Below are positions 33,500-41,879 of a DNA stretch of 64,000 nt, piece by piece. The stretch's first letter is position 1. Each line of letters opens with the position of its first letter. Both the position numbers and the translations under genes were made by a program. Below the pieces are notes generated by a model. The model was not told the DNA's origin, ran no database searches, and saw nothing but the letters and a program-made list of their open reading frames with translations. Source of the DNA: Geodermatophilus sp. YIM 151500 (GTDB lineage: Bacteria > Actinomycetota > Actinomycetes > Mycobacteriales > Geodermatophilaceae); the NCBI RefSeq assembly GCF_025716945.1, contig NZ_JAOVZT010000001.1, positions 617,648 through 681,647 of the forward strand, given 5' to 3'.

Positions 33500-34765
33500 T
33501 CAGCCGGCGGGCGCCGGCAGCGCGCCCCGGGTGGGTCGGGACAGATCGGGCACCGGACCCGGCGGGCGACGCAGCCGCAGCGATGCGACCGGCAGCCCAC
33601 GGGCGCGGCGGACGATGCGCCGGCCCAGCCGCACGGTCAGCGCGGCGGCCAGGCTCAGCGCGGCGGTCGTGAGCCAGGCGGCGGTGTAGGAGCCGAGCTG
33701 GGCGACGACGCCGAACAGCACCGGCCCGCCGGCCGCCCCGAGGGAGAGGCCGGTCTGCACGAAGCCGGTCACGCGCGCCGCCGCCGCGCGGTTGTCCTTG
33801 ACGATCGCGAAGTGGTACAGGCCGGTCCACGCCCAGCCCAGCACGTAGGCGAGCACCGCTCCGGCCAGGAAGGGCACCTGGGCGCCGGTCGCCAGCAGGC
33901 CGTAGCCCAGCGCGCCGCCGGTGAGCAGGTTGGCGATGAACACCCAGCGGCTGCGCGAGGGGTGCCGGTCGGCCAGCCAGCCGAACCCGATCCGGACGCC
34001 GAGCCCGAGCACCGAGCAGCCGGCGAAGAGCACGCCGGCAGTGCCCGGCGCGAAGCCGGCGGCGACGGCCGAGTCGACCAGGAAGACCCCGATCGACGTC
34101 GAGGCGGCCGCGCCGAGGAAGCCGCCGAGGGTGAGCACGACCAGCCCGTTGCGCGGGAGCCCCTTGTCCGGGCCCCGGGCGGCCGCGCCGGCAGCACCCT
34201 GCCGGGTGTCGCGGCGGCTGACCGCGGTGGTGACGAGGACCGCGAGCGCCAGCACCGCGGCCGCGCCCATCGCCCAGCGCCAGCCGAGCACCAGGGCCAG
34301 GCTCGGCACGGCCAGCCCGCCGAGCAATGTGGCCGCCGGGATCGACGACTGCTTGACGCCGAACGCCACGCCGAGCCGGTGCTCGGTCACCAGCTCGGAG
34401 ATGCCGAGGTTGGCCGCCGGCTGCGCCACCGCGTTGCCGAGCCCGCCCAGCGCCAGCGCGGCGATCAGCCAGCCGGGTGACCGCGCGGCGGCGATCGCCG
34501 ACAGCGACAGCATCGACAGCCCGGCGGCCAGCGCCGCGCCGCGGCGGGACCCCAGCCGCTGCACCAGCCGGCCGCCGGGCCGCGCGAGCGATCCGGACAC
34601 GGCGAACAGGGTGGACGCGGCGAAGCCGAAGAAGCCCAGCCCGATGCCGAGGTCGGCGCGGATCTGCACGGCCAGCGCCCCGACGAAGAAGGCGGGCAGC
34701 ACGCCGAGCACCGAGACGGCGACCGCCTGGAGCACCGCCCGGGCCGGAGCCCGCCGCTCACCCAC
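33500..34765 (-). CDS. MFS transporter
   Basis: A 421-residue major facilitator with about twelve helices (first: AVAVSVLGVLPAFFVGALAVQI). The motif-A-like loop GSRRGAALAAGLSML and the segment FGVKQSSIPAATLLGGLAVP match the paralogue at 31008-32270. Its GTG start overlaps the end of the upstream fusion gene by 8 bp, so it is co-translated with the TRAP-TAXI operon. The presence of both an MFS and a TRAP carrier suggests separate handling of substrate and product or two related acids. Confidence 0.87.
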   Translation of the reverse strand: MGERRAPARAVLQAVAVSVLGVLPAFFVGALAVQIRADLGIGLGFFGFAASTLFAVSGSLARPGGRLVQRLGSRRGAALAAGLSMLSLSAIAAARSPGWLIAALALGGLGNAVAQPAANLGISELVTEHRLGVAFGVKQSSIPAATLLGGLAVPSLALVLGWRWAMGAAAVLALAVLVTTAVSRRDTRQGAAGAAARGPDKGLPRNGLVVLTLGGFLGAAASTSIGVFLVDSAVAAGFAPGTAGVLFAGCSVLGLGVRIGFGWLADRHPSRSRWVFIANLLTGGALGYGLLATGAQVPFLAGAVLAYVLGWAWTGLYHFAIVKDNRAAAARVTGFVQTGLSLGAAGGPVLFGVVAQLGSYTAAWLTTAALSLAAALTVRLGRRIVRRARGLPVASLRLRRPPGPVPDLSRPTRGALPAPAG

Positions 34766-36962
34766 GGACGACGGCGTCGAGCGGGCGGCCCACCTGCTCG
34801 GCCAGCGCGTGCAGTGCCCGGTGCGTCTCGGCGTCCAGCGGCACCCCTCGCTCGCGCCGCCGCGCCCGCTCGGCGGCCGCCCGCTGGCCGGGGGTGCGCA
34901 CCGGCAGGTCCTCGTCGACCGGGGCCAGCGCCCGCAGCCCGTCGAGCAGCTCCCGGGCGCCGGTCCGCACCGCCCCCGGGTCGCCGAGCCGCGCCGGGTC
35001 GAGCACGGCGACGAGGTGGCTGACGTCGGGGTGCCCGCCGCCGGCGCGGAAGGTCAGGTTGCCGACGCCGGGCCCGGTGGGGCCGTGAGCGAGCACGGCG
35101 GTGAGGATCTCGACCAGCAGCCCGAGCCCGTAGCCCTTGTGGCTGGACCGCTCGCGGTCGCTGCCCAGGGGCAGCAGCGCTCCCTTGGCCGGGTAGACCG
35201 CGGCCGGATCGGTGGTCGGCCGCCCCTCCGGGTCGATGCCCCAGCCCAGCGGCACCCGCTTCCCGGCGCGCAGCGCGATCTCGAACTTGCCGCCGGCCAC
35301 CGCGGAGGTGGCCATGTCGAACACCATCGGCTCCTCCCCGGCGACGGGCAGCCCCAGCGCCAGCGGGTTGGTGCCGAGGTAGGGCCGGGCCGCCCCGGTC
35401 GGGGCGACCACCGGGCCGGTGTTGGTGGCGGCCAGCCCGACCAGCCCGAGCTGGGCCGCCTCGTACGCGTACGCCCCGCTCGGCCCGTGGTGGCTGCTGT
35501 TGCGCACGTTGACCCAGCCGATGCCGTGGGTGCGCGCCCGGGCCACCGCCTCGGCCAGCGCCACCCGGCTGACCGGGTGGCCGAGCAGGTGGCACCCGTC
35601 GACGAGGGCGACCGCCCCGCCGTCGGAGTGCACGACCGGCTCCCCGTCCGGAACGATGACCCCGGTGCGCAGCGCCTGCACGTACGCCGGGAGCCGGGCG
35701 ATGCCGTGCGAGTCGATCCCCGACAGGTCGGCGTAGCCGAGCACCTCGGCGACGTCGCGGGCGTACGCCGGCCGGACGCCGACCGCCTCGAGCACGTCGG
35801 CGGTCCAGCCGGCCAGCGCGTCGGCCGGCACCCGCACCTCCGGCTCGTGCACCTCCACCGGCAGCGCCGTCCCGGGCGCGGGCACGCCCGGCGCCGCGGC
35901 ATCCGCCGGCGTCGGCCCGGGGGCGTCGAAGGCGGCGAGCACGGCGTCGGCGACCGTCGCCGTCGACACCGGATCGACCCCCTCGGGGGCGAGGTCGTAG
36001 GTCCACGGGCCGGTGCGCAGCACCGTGCGGGTCGCGGCGCGCAGCCGCGCACCGGCCTCGCGGGTGGCGTCGAAGTGCTGCAGCAGGGCGACCAGCGCGA
36101 GGAAGCCGCCGAGCGGGTCGGCCTGGTCGCGGCCGGCCCTCCGCGGCGCCGAGCCGTGGGCCGGCTCGAACAACCCGACGCAGCGGCCGCGCGCCGGCTC
36201 CCCCGGGTGGATCGACGCCGAGCCGCACAGCGCCGGCGACCCGGCCCGCCCGGCGGCCAGGTCGGAGAGGATGTCGCCGAGGAGCCCCTCGGTGACGATG
36301 ACCGCGGGCACCTCGGCCCCGGCGCCGAGCTCGTAGGCCGCGCGGTCGACGTACCGGTGCTCGACCGCGACCCCGCGGGCGGCGGCCACCTCGCCGGCCA
36401 CCTGCCGCCACAGCCGGCCGGTCGCGTACAGGTTCGCCTTGTCGACCGACACCAGCCGTCCCCCGCCGCGCTGCGCGAGCACGTCGCAGCCTAGGTGCAC
36501 GACCTCGGCCACCCGCCCGGGCGTCAACCGCAGCACGTCGGCGGCCTCGCCGCCATCGGCGCTGTACGTGCGGTCGGCCGCGCCGCCGTAGGAACCGCCG
36601 ATCAGGTTCCGGACGACGGTCAGGTCGCTGGTCTCGTCGACCGGGATCTCCCGCACCGAGATGCGCAGGTCGTACCGCTCGCGCAGCCGGTGCAGCGCGA
36701 CCTCCGGACGGGGGCAGACGTCGGCCGGCACGCGCGGGTCCTCACCGACCGCACCGAGCAGGATCGCGTCGGCCGCGTCGCAGGCGGCCAGCGTCTCCTC
36801 GGGCAGCACCGATCCGGTGTCGCGGGCGGCGGTCGCGCCCACCGGCCACGGGCCGGTCACCTCGACCAGCCCGCGATCGGCCAGCCCGCGCAGCAGCCGC
36901 GCCGGACCGTCGAGCACCTCCGCGCCGACGCCGTCGCCGGGCAGCAGCGCAACCCGGATCAC
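34758..36962 (-). CDS. Fusion: isopropylmalate/isocitrate-type dehydrogenase + Ldh2 dehydrogenase
   Basis: One uninterrupted 734-residue frame from GTG 36962. Residues 1 to about 345 are a beta-decarboxylating dehydrogenase like LeuB, tartrate or isocitrate dehydrogenases: VALLPGDGVGAEV, SVDKANLYATGRLWRQ (catalytic Lys), GLLGDILSDLAAGRAGS (metal Asp) and PAHGSAPRRAGRDQADPLGG. A Pro/Ala linker (about 348-372) leads to a complete Ldh2 domain: YADLSGIDSHGIARLP, VNVRNSSHHGPSGAYA, YLGTNPLALGLP and SSHKGYGLGLLVEIL. Both halves keep family catalytic blocks. I am not aware of this combination being common. Overlaps with both neighbours (GTGA upstream, 8 bp downstream) place it firmly in the TRAP-TAXI operon. 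Confidence 0.85.
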   Translation of the reverse strand: MIRVALLPGDGVGAEVLDGPARLLRGLADRGLVEVTGPWPVGATAARDTGSVLPEETLAACDAADAILLGAVGEDPRVPADVCPRPEVALHRLRERYDLRISVREIPVDETSDLTVVRNLIGGSYGGAADRTYSADGGEAADVLRLTPGRVAEVVHLGCDVLAQRGGGRLVSVDKANLYATGRLWRQVAGEVAAARGVAVEHRYVDRAAYELGAGAEVPAVIVTEGLLGDILSDLAAGRAGSPALCGSASIHPGEPARGRCVGLFEPAHGSAPRRAGRDQADPLGGFLALVALLQHFDATREAGARLRAATRTVLRTGPWTYDLAPEGVDPVSTATVADAVLAAFDAPGPTPADAAAPGVPAPGTALPVEVHEPEVRVPADALAGWTADVLEAVGVRPAYARDVAEVLGYADLSGIDSHGIARLPAYVQALRTGVIVPDGEPVVHSDGGAVALVDGCHLLGHPVSRVALAEAVARARTHGIGWVNVRNSSHHGPSGAYAYEAAQLGLVGLAATNTGPVVAPTGAARPYLGTNPLALGLPVAGEEPMVFDMATSAVAGGKFEIALRAGKRVPLGWGIDPEGRPTTDPAAVYPAKGALLPLGSDRERSSHKGYGLGLLVEILTAVLAHGPTGPGVGNLTFRAGGGHPDVSHLVAVLDPARLGDPGAVRTGARELLDGLRALAPVDEDLPVRTPGQRAAAERARRRERGVPLDAETHRALHALAEQVGRPLDAVVRG

Positions 36963-37792
36963 CGCTGCACCAACCGCCGGCCCACGGTGGTCATGATCGT
37001 CTCGGCGTCCGACTCGCCCACCGTGCGCTGCAGGTCCGCCAGCCACCCGGGCAGCGCCTCGGGCATCGTGGGGTAGGAGGCGTGCCCCAGGTCGCCGCCG
37101 AACGCGAGCAGCTCGTGCGGGTACACCTCGCCCAGGCTGATCGACCCCGGGCCGTCGGTGAGGATGTCGGGCAGGATGCCCAGCTCGAGCACCACGCCGA
37201 GCTCGCGCAGTTCGGGCACCGCGGCGTCGTCCCAGCGCAGGAACGGCATCTTCGGGTGGTTGAGCAGCATCCGGGTGATCCCTGCCGCCCGGGCCGCGCG
37301 GAACAGCACCAGCGCCTCGGCGCAGGTCAGGTGGCCCGAGGCGAGCACCAGGTCGTGCGCGGCCACCACGTCGAGCACGTCGCGCCAGGCGGGCAGCAGC
37401 CGGCCGCCGTCGAGCACGTCGACCCGGGTGAACGCCAGGCCCTTGTGCACCGACAGCTCCGGGTCCGCCGCCGCGGCGATGTGCGCCGGTGCCGACACCG
37501 TCGGCATCCACACCACGCGCGCGCCGAGCCGGGCGGCCACCTCGACGGCGTCGGCGTTGGCCCCGCCGACCGGCGAGTTCAGCACGATCCCGCCGACCAC
37601 CTCGATGCCGTCGGTCTCGCCCCGCGACGCGGCCAGCGCGGCCCGCTCCGCCGTCGAACCCTCGTGAGCCTTGAGGACGGCGAAGTCGACGCCGACGGTG
37701 CCGTGCGCGCCCAGCACCTCGTGGTCGAGGCCGTGCCGCTGGACCAGGCTGGGCGCGCCGTGCACGTGCAGGTCGGCGACCCCCGAGATCAC
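36959..37792 (-). CDS. DUF6282 family protein (amidohydrolase-like)
   Basis: A 277-residue protein from GTG 37792. It begins with ADLHVHGAPS, a metal-binding HxH motif as in amidohydrolase/PHP-type barrels, and continues with FAVLKAHEGST, GIVLNSPVGGANADAVEVAARLGARVVWMPTVSAPAH, SGHLTCAEALVLFRAARAAG and LLNHPKMPFL. I recognise this as DUF6282, in which the conserved His residues (HVH, SGH, NHP) probably bind metal. The reaction is unknown, but a hydrolase step on the imported compound is plausible. It overlaps the permease gene and the fusion gene by 4 bp each. Confidence 0.82.
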   Translation of the reverse strand: MISGVADLHVHGAPSLVQRHGLDHEVLGAHGTVGVDFAVLKAHEGSTAERAALAASRGETDGIEVVGGIVLNSPVGGANADAVEVAARLGARVVWMPTVSAPAHIAAAADPELSVHKGLAFTRVDVLDGGRLLPAWRDVLDVVAAHDLVLASGHLTCAEALVLFRAARAAGITRMLLNHPKMPFLRWDDAAVPELRELGVVLELGILPDILTDGPGSISLGEVYPHELLAFGGDLGHASYPTMPEALPGWLADLQRTVGESDAETIMTTVGRRLVQR

Positions 37793-40050
37793 TTCTCCGT
37801 CCGCGGGGCGCCCGCGGGGAACGCCTCCGTGGAGGGTTCCGGCGGCGAGGCCGGACCATCCCCCGACGGCTTCCCGCCGCCGAGGGCGTCGACCGTCGTC
37901 GTGCTCCCGGTCGCCGCGGGCTCCGGGGTGCCCGCGCCGGCTGTGGTGCTCGGCCGCTCGCGGTGCCGGCGCAGGTTGACCAGGTGCACCGCCACACCGG
38001 CGGCGGCGAAGCCGGCACCGATGAGGATCGCGGTCGGCTCCATGACCAGCAGCGCGACCGCGGCGACGAAGAACAGCACCCGCTCGGGGATGCGCGCCGG
38101 GCCGAGCAGCCACGACCCGGTGACCACGGCCAGGCAGGCCACCGCGACGACGGCGGTCGTGAAGGCGACCGCCACCGTGCCGATGCCGCCCTCGAACAGC
38201 AGGCCGATGCCGTTCGGGGAGAGCACGAAGATGAACGGCACCAGGAAGGCCGGCAGCGTGTACTTCCAGGTCAGCCACATGGTGCGCACCGGCTTGCCAC
38301 CGGTGATGGCGGCGGCGGCGAACGGCGAGAGGGCCGTCGGCGGGGACACCTCGCTGAGCACCGCGTAGTAGAAGATGAACATCGCCGCGGCGAACGGCTC
38401 CACGCCCACCTGCTGCAGCGCCGGCGAGATGACGACGAACGAGATGATGAAGCTCGCCGTCACCGGCACCGCGAGGCCGAGCAGCACGACGACGATCGCC
38501 GAGAAGATCGCCGTGAGCACGACGTTGCCGTTGGAGAAGTCCACGATGATCCCGGCGAGGCGCAGCGCCAGGCCGGTGAGGGTCATGACGCCGACGATCA
38601 GGCCGGCGACGGCCATGACCGGGATCACCGACAGCGCGCCGGTGGCGCCCTGGCTGAGCGCCTGCCAGATCCGCTTGGGCGTGAACCACGACTGCCGGTC
38701 GAAGAAGGCGAGCACGAACGCCAGCGCCGTGGCGTAGACGACCGCGCGGAACGGGGTGTAGCCCAGCACGAGGAAAAGCACGATCGCGCCCAGCGAGCTG
38801 AAGTGGTACCCGTAGCGCAGCAGCAGCTTCCACGCCGACTGGGTCTCGATGTCGACCACGTGGGTCTTGTGCCGGCGGGCGTCCATCTCGATCGCCAGGA
38901 TGATCCCGAGGTAGTACAGGATCGTCGGGATCGTCGCCCAGATCAGCACCTCGAGGTAGGAGACCTGCAGGTACTCGGCGATGATGAAGGCCGCCGCGCC
39001 CAGGGTCGGCGGCGACAGGATGGCGCCGATGCCGGCCGCGGCGAGCACGCCACCGCCGTGCTCGGCCGGGTAGCCCGCTCGCTTCAGCAGCGGCCAGGAG
39101 ATGCCACCGAGGGTGACCGTCGTGGCGACGCCGGAGCCGGACACCGTGCCGAGCAGGAAGCCGGAGAGGGTCACCGTGCGGCCCGGGCCGGCCGGGGACT
39201 GGCCGAAGGCGGCGAAGGACAGGTCGATGAAGAAGCGGGTCGCGCCGGAGGCGGCCAGGACGGCGCCGTAGATGGTGAACAGGATGATGTAGGTCGCCGC
39301 CACGTCGAGCGGGGTGCCGAAGACGCCCTGGGTGCCCATGATGTTGTGCCCGACCAGCCGGGGCCACTGGAAGTCGGCGGTCGTGAACGGGGAGGGCATC
39401 GAGGCGCCGAAATAGGCGTAGGCGAGGAAGCCGAGCACCACGACCGGCACGAGGACGCCGACGGTGCGGCGGGCGGCCTCGAGGGTGAGCAGGATGAGGA
39501 TCGTGCCCATCACGAGGTCGAGGTCGGTGGGCAGGATCGCCCGCCGGAAGAAGCCCTGCCAGTCGTTGACGATGTAGAGCGGCGGCACCAGCGACAGGCC
39601 GGCGAGCACCCAGTCCAGGACGTTCGGGTTGTCGCGCTTGCCGGCGGCGCGGTCGGTCGCCGACCGGCCCCAGCCGCGGTAGGTCAGGAAGGTGAGGAAC
39701 AGCCCGAGGCCCAGGAACAGCGGCAGGTAGACCTGCCGCGGCATCGGGTTGAAGACCCAGTAGAGGGCGAACAGCGACAGCGCGACGCCGAAGACGGCGG
39801 TGATGTGCCCGGGGATGCCCGACAGCGTCCGCGCGGGCTTCTCCGCCTCGAACTCGGCGAGCAGCTTCTCCTCGTCGATCATGTCCGGGTCGTCGGCCGG
39901 CGGCGCGTTCTTCGACTGGTGGAGCGTCGCCGCGTCGAGGACGCCGCCCTGCCGGTGGGCGGCGTGGTGCGCGACGTCGTGCCGCAGGTGATCGGCGCGG
40001 GCCTCGTCGTCCTCGGCGGAACGCGCCCGTGCGCGGCCGGGCAGTCTCAT
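37789..40050 (-). CDS. TRAP transporter fused permease (TAXI-type, 4TM-12TM)
   Basis: A 753-residue membrane protein combining the small (4TM) and large (12TM) TRAP subunits, as is usual for TAXI systems. A cytoplasmic N-terminus of about 75 residues is followed by hydrophobic segments at VFGVALSLFALYWVF, VYLPLFLGLGLFLTFL and so on. The large-subunit signatures include SGSGVATTVTLGGISWPLLKRAGY, AAGIGAILSPPTLGAAAFIIAEYL and EVSPPTALSPFAAAAITGG. It imports an organic acid or related anion using the Na+/H+ gradient. A Pro/Thr/Ala-rich cytoplasmic tail of 60 residues ends the protein. The partner binding protein is at 40666-41682. Confidence 0.92.
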   Translation of the reverse strand: MRLPGRARARSAEDDEARADHLRHDVAHHAAHRQGGVLDAATLHQSKNAPPADDPDMIDEEKLLAEFEAEKPARTLSGIPGHITAVFGVALSLFALYWVFNPMPRQVYLPLFLGLGLFLTFLTYRGWGRSATDRAAGKRDNPNVLDWVLAGLSLVPPLYIVNDWQGFFRRAILPTDLDLVMGTILILLTLEAARRTVGVLVPVVVLGFLAYAYFGASMPSPFTTADFQWPRLVGHNIMGTQGVFGTPLDVAATYIILFTIYGAVLAASGATRFFIDLSFAAFGQSPAGPGRTVTLSGFLLGTVSGSGVATTVTLGGISWPLLKRAGYPAEHGGGVLAAAGIGAILSPPTLGAAAFIIAEYLQVSYLEVLIWATIPTILYYLGIILAIEMDARRHKTHVVDIETQSAWKLLLRYGYHFSSLGAIVLFLVLGYTPFRAVVYATALAFVLAFFDRQSWFTPKRIWQALSQGATGALSVIPVMAVAGLIVGVMTLTGLALRLAGIIVDFSNGNVVLTAIFSAIVVVLLGLAVPVTASFIISFVVISPALQQVGVEPFAAAMFIFYYAVLSEVSPPTALSPFAAAAITGGKPVRTMWLTWKYTLPAFLVPFIFVLSPNGIGLLFEGGIGTVAVAFTTAVVAVACLAVVTGSWLLGPARIPERVLFFVAAVALLVMEPTAILIGAGFAAAGVAVHLVNLRRHRERPSTTAGAGTPEPAATGSTTTVDALGGGKPSGDGPASPPEPSTEAFPAGAPRTEK

Positions 40051-40052
40051 CT

Positions 40053-40619
40053 CTACTCCTCGATCTCCAGTAGCACGGTCGGGTCCTCGCCGGTCACCAG
40101 CCGCCAGATCGGGACGGGATCGGCACCCGGGACGTACAGCGTCCGTTCGCCCAGGTCGGTCGCGGCGATGTTGAGGACGTCGAAGACGGCGGGCCGGGCC
40201 GGGTCGGGCTCGGCCACGTGGTCGAGCCGGTCACCGGGTCGGGCCGGGCGGGGCGGCCCGGGGACGGCGTAGTACTCCTCGAGCACCGCGACCTGCTCGG
40301 CGGCGATCTCGACGAGCGCGAAGCGGCCGTCGCGCAGCACGCGGTACCGCTCCTCGGCGAGCGTGCCGTAGATGCTGTTGCGGTAGCCGACGGCGAACCG
40401 GTCGCCGTCGAGGGGGACGCGGGCGACCAGCCCGCCGTCCGGGGTGCGCACGGTGACGGCCGGCCCGCCGGCCCCGGCTCCGCCGGCCGTGACCAGCGCC
40501 CCCGCCGCGACCAGCAGGGCGAGCAGCAGCGCGACCACCGCGGCCGGACGGGCGCCCCGGCGACGCCGGGGCACAGCCGTGCTGCCGGGGCCGGACGACG
40601 GTCCGGCACCCGGCAGCAC
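40053..40619 (-). CDS. DUF1850 protein of the TRAP-TAXI system
   Basis: The 188-residue frame contains one N-terminal membrane anchor (AAVVALLLALLVAAGALVTAGG) and an extracytoplasmic domain with VGYRNSIYGTLAEERYRVL and EYYAVPG, matching DUF1850, small proteins routinely encoded between TAXI binding proteins and permeases. The role is presumed accessory to transport. The start is uncertain: GTG 40619 is used here, GTG 40574 is an alternative, and neither has a strong Shine-Dalgarno. The gene ends with TAG 3 bp upstream of the permease ATG. Confidence 0.75.
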   Translation of the reverse strand: MLPGAGPSSGPGSTAVPRRRRGARPAAVVALLLALLVAAGALVTAGGAGAGGPAVTVRTPDGGLVARVPLDGDRFAVGYRNSIYGTLAEERYRVLRDGRFALVEIAAEQVAVLEEYYAVPGPPRPARPGDRLDHVAEPDPARPAVFDVLNIAATDLGERTLYVPGADPVPIWRLVTGEDPTVLLEIEE

Positions 40620-40665
40620 GGCGGTGTCCAGGGTCAGGCCCCCGGTCCGGCGGCCGCCGCGCGGC

Positions 40666-41682
40666 TCAGCCGACCTCGTCGAAGTAGGTCTGGGCTCCCG
40701 GGCAGGTCTCGATGAAGCCGATCTCGCCCGCCGTGGTGGCGTCGAGCTCCTCGGCCGCCGGGTGCACGGTGATGAGCTGCTCCTGGTTCTCGAAGATCGT
40801 CCGCGTGATGGCCTCCTGCAGGGCCTCGTCCATGTCGCTGCGCACGACGAGGATGTTGGGCGAGACGACGTTCGGCACGGCCTCGTCGACGCCCTCGTAG
40901 GTGCCGGCGGGGATGTCGGCCTCGAAGTAGTACTCCCCGTACTCGGCCGCCAGGTCCTCGGCGTACTGGCCGGTCGGGAGCAGGACCAGCTCGTTGGTGC
41001 TGGCCAGGTCGACGATCGCCCCGGTGGGCAGGCCGCCGGACCAGGCGCCGGCGTCGATCGTGCCGTCCTGCAGCGCGGCGACGGTCTCGGCGACACCCAG
41101 CTGCGCCCGCTCGATGTCGGCCTGCGGGTCCAGCCCGGCCGCCTGCATGATCCGGTCGGCCGTGACCTCGGACGCCGAGCCGACCGCACCCGGCGACACG
41201 CGCTTGCCGCGCAGGTCCTCGATCGAGGTGATGCCGGTCTCGGCGGTCGTGAAGAAGTGCACGAAGTTGTTGTAGAGGTTGCCGAGCGCGCAGATCTCCA
41301 GGGGCTCGGTGAACGTGTTCTGCCCGGCCGCGGCGTCCGCGACGACGTCACCCAGGCCCAGGGCGAGCTGCGCCTGGCCCGACTGCAGCAGCTGCATGTT
41401 GTCGACGGAGGCGTTCGTCTCCTGGACGGTCACCGTGAGACCGGGGACCTGCGCGGAGAGCACGTTCGCGATGCCGCCGCCGTAGGGGTAGTACACGCCG
41501 CCGGTGCCGCCGGTGGCGAAGGTCAGGCTCTCGTTGAACTCCTGGGTGTCGCCGCCGCCGGCGGCCTCGCCGCCACCGCCTTCGTCACCACCGCACGCCG
41601 TGAGGGCGAGGCTGGCCGCGATGCCCGCGGCGAGCACCAGTCGGGACCGCCGCCGTGCGGCGGCGCGGGGCAGAGAGGTCAT
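40666..41682 (-). CDS. TAXI-family TRAP solute-binding lipoprotein
   Basis: The 338-residue protein has a lipoprotein signal peptide ending in LALTACGG (Cys30) and a Gly-rich spacer. The ligand-binding domain of TAXI proteins follows: FATGGTGGVYYPYGGGIANVL, VQETNASVDNMQLLQSGQAQLALGLGDVV, RGKRVSPGAVGSASEVTADRIMQAAGL and DAGAWSGGLPTGAIVDLAS. It captures an organic-anion substrate outside the membrane for the fused permease at 37789-40050. First gene of an eight-gene minus-strand set, divergent from a GntR regulator across 197 bp. Confidence 0.92.
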   Translation of the reverse strand: MTSLPRAAARRRSRLVLAAGIAASLALTACGGDEGGGGEAAGGGDTQEFNESLTFATGGTGGVYYPYGGGIANVLSAQVPGLTVTVQETNASVDNMQLLQSGQAQLALGLGDVVADAAAGQNTFTEPLEICALGNLYNNFVHFFTTAETGITSIEDLRGKRVSPGAVGSASEVTADRIMQAAGLDPQADIERAQLGVAETVAALQDGTIDAGAWSGGLPTGAIVDLASTNELVLLPTGQYAEDLAAEYGEYYFEADIPAGTYEGVDEAVPNVVSPNILVVRSDMDEALQEAITRTIFENQEQLITVHPAAEELDATTAGEIGFIETCPGAQTYFDEVG

Positions 41683-41821
41683 CGTCGGCCTTCCTGTGCG
41701 TTGCTCGGAGAGTGCCGCCCGACCCGGGACGCGGGCGCCAGGCAGGCGCCGGACGGCTCACGTCGCCGGCCGGCGGCCGGTTGGTGTCCCGAGTGAAGCA
41801 GCTCACACGAGGATCTGTCTA

Positions 41822-41832
41822 TTGTTTACGAT
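41822..41832 (+). promoter_or_regulatory. Candidate -10 box / GntR operator
   Basis: An A/T-rich patch in the 197-bp divergent region holds TTGTTTACGA (41822-41831), similar to the t.GT-AC.a core of FadR-type GntR operators. TACGAT at 41827-41832 is a TAnnnT -10 candidate for the regulator, whose GTG lies 48 bp downstream. I see no good -35 element. The overlap of the two would suit autoregulation. Confidence 0.35.
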
Positions 41833-41879
41833 GTTGTGACCTGGGGCGCCGGCTCCGGGAGTCTACGGAGGTGGCGGCC

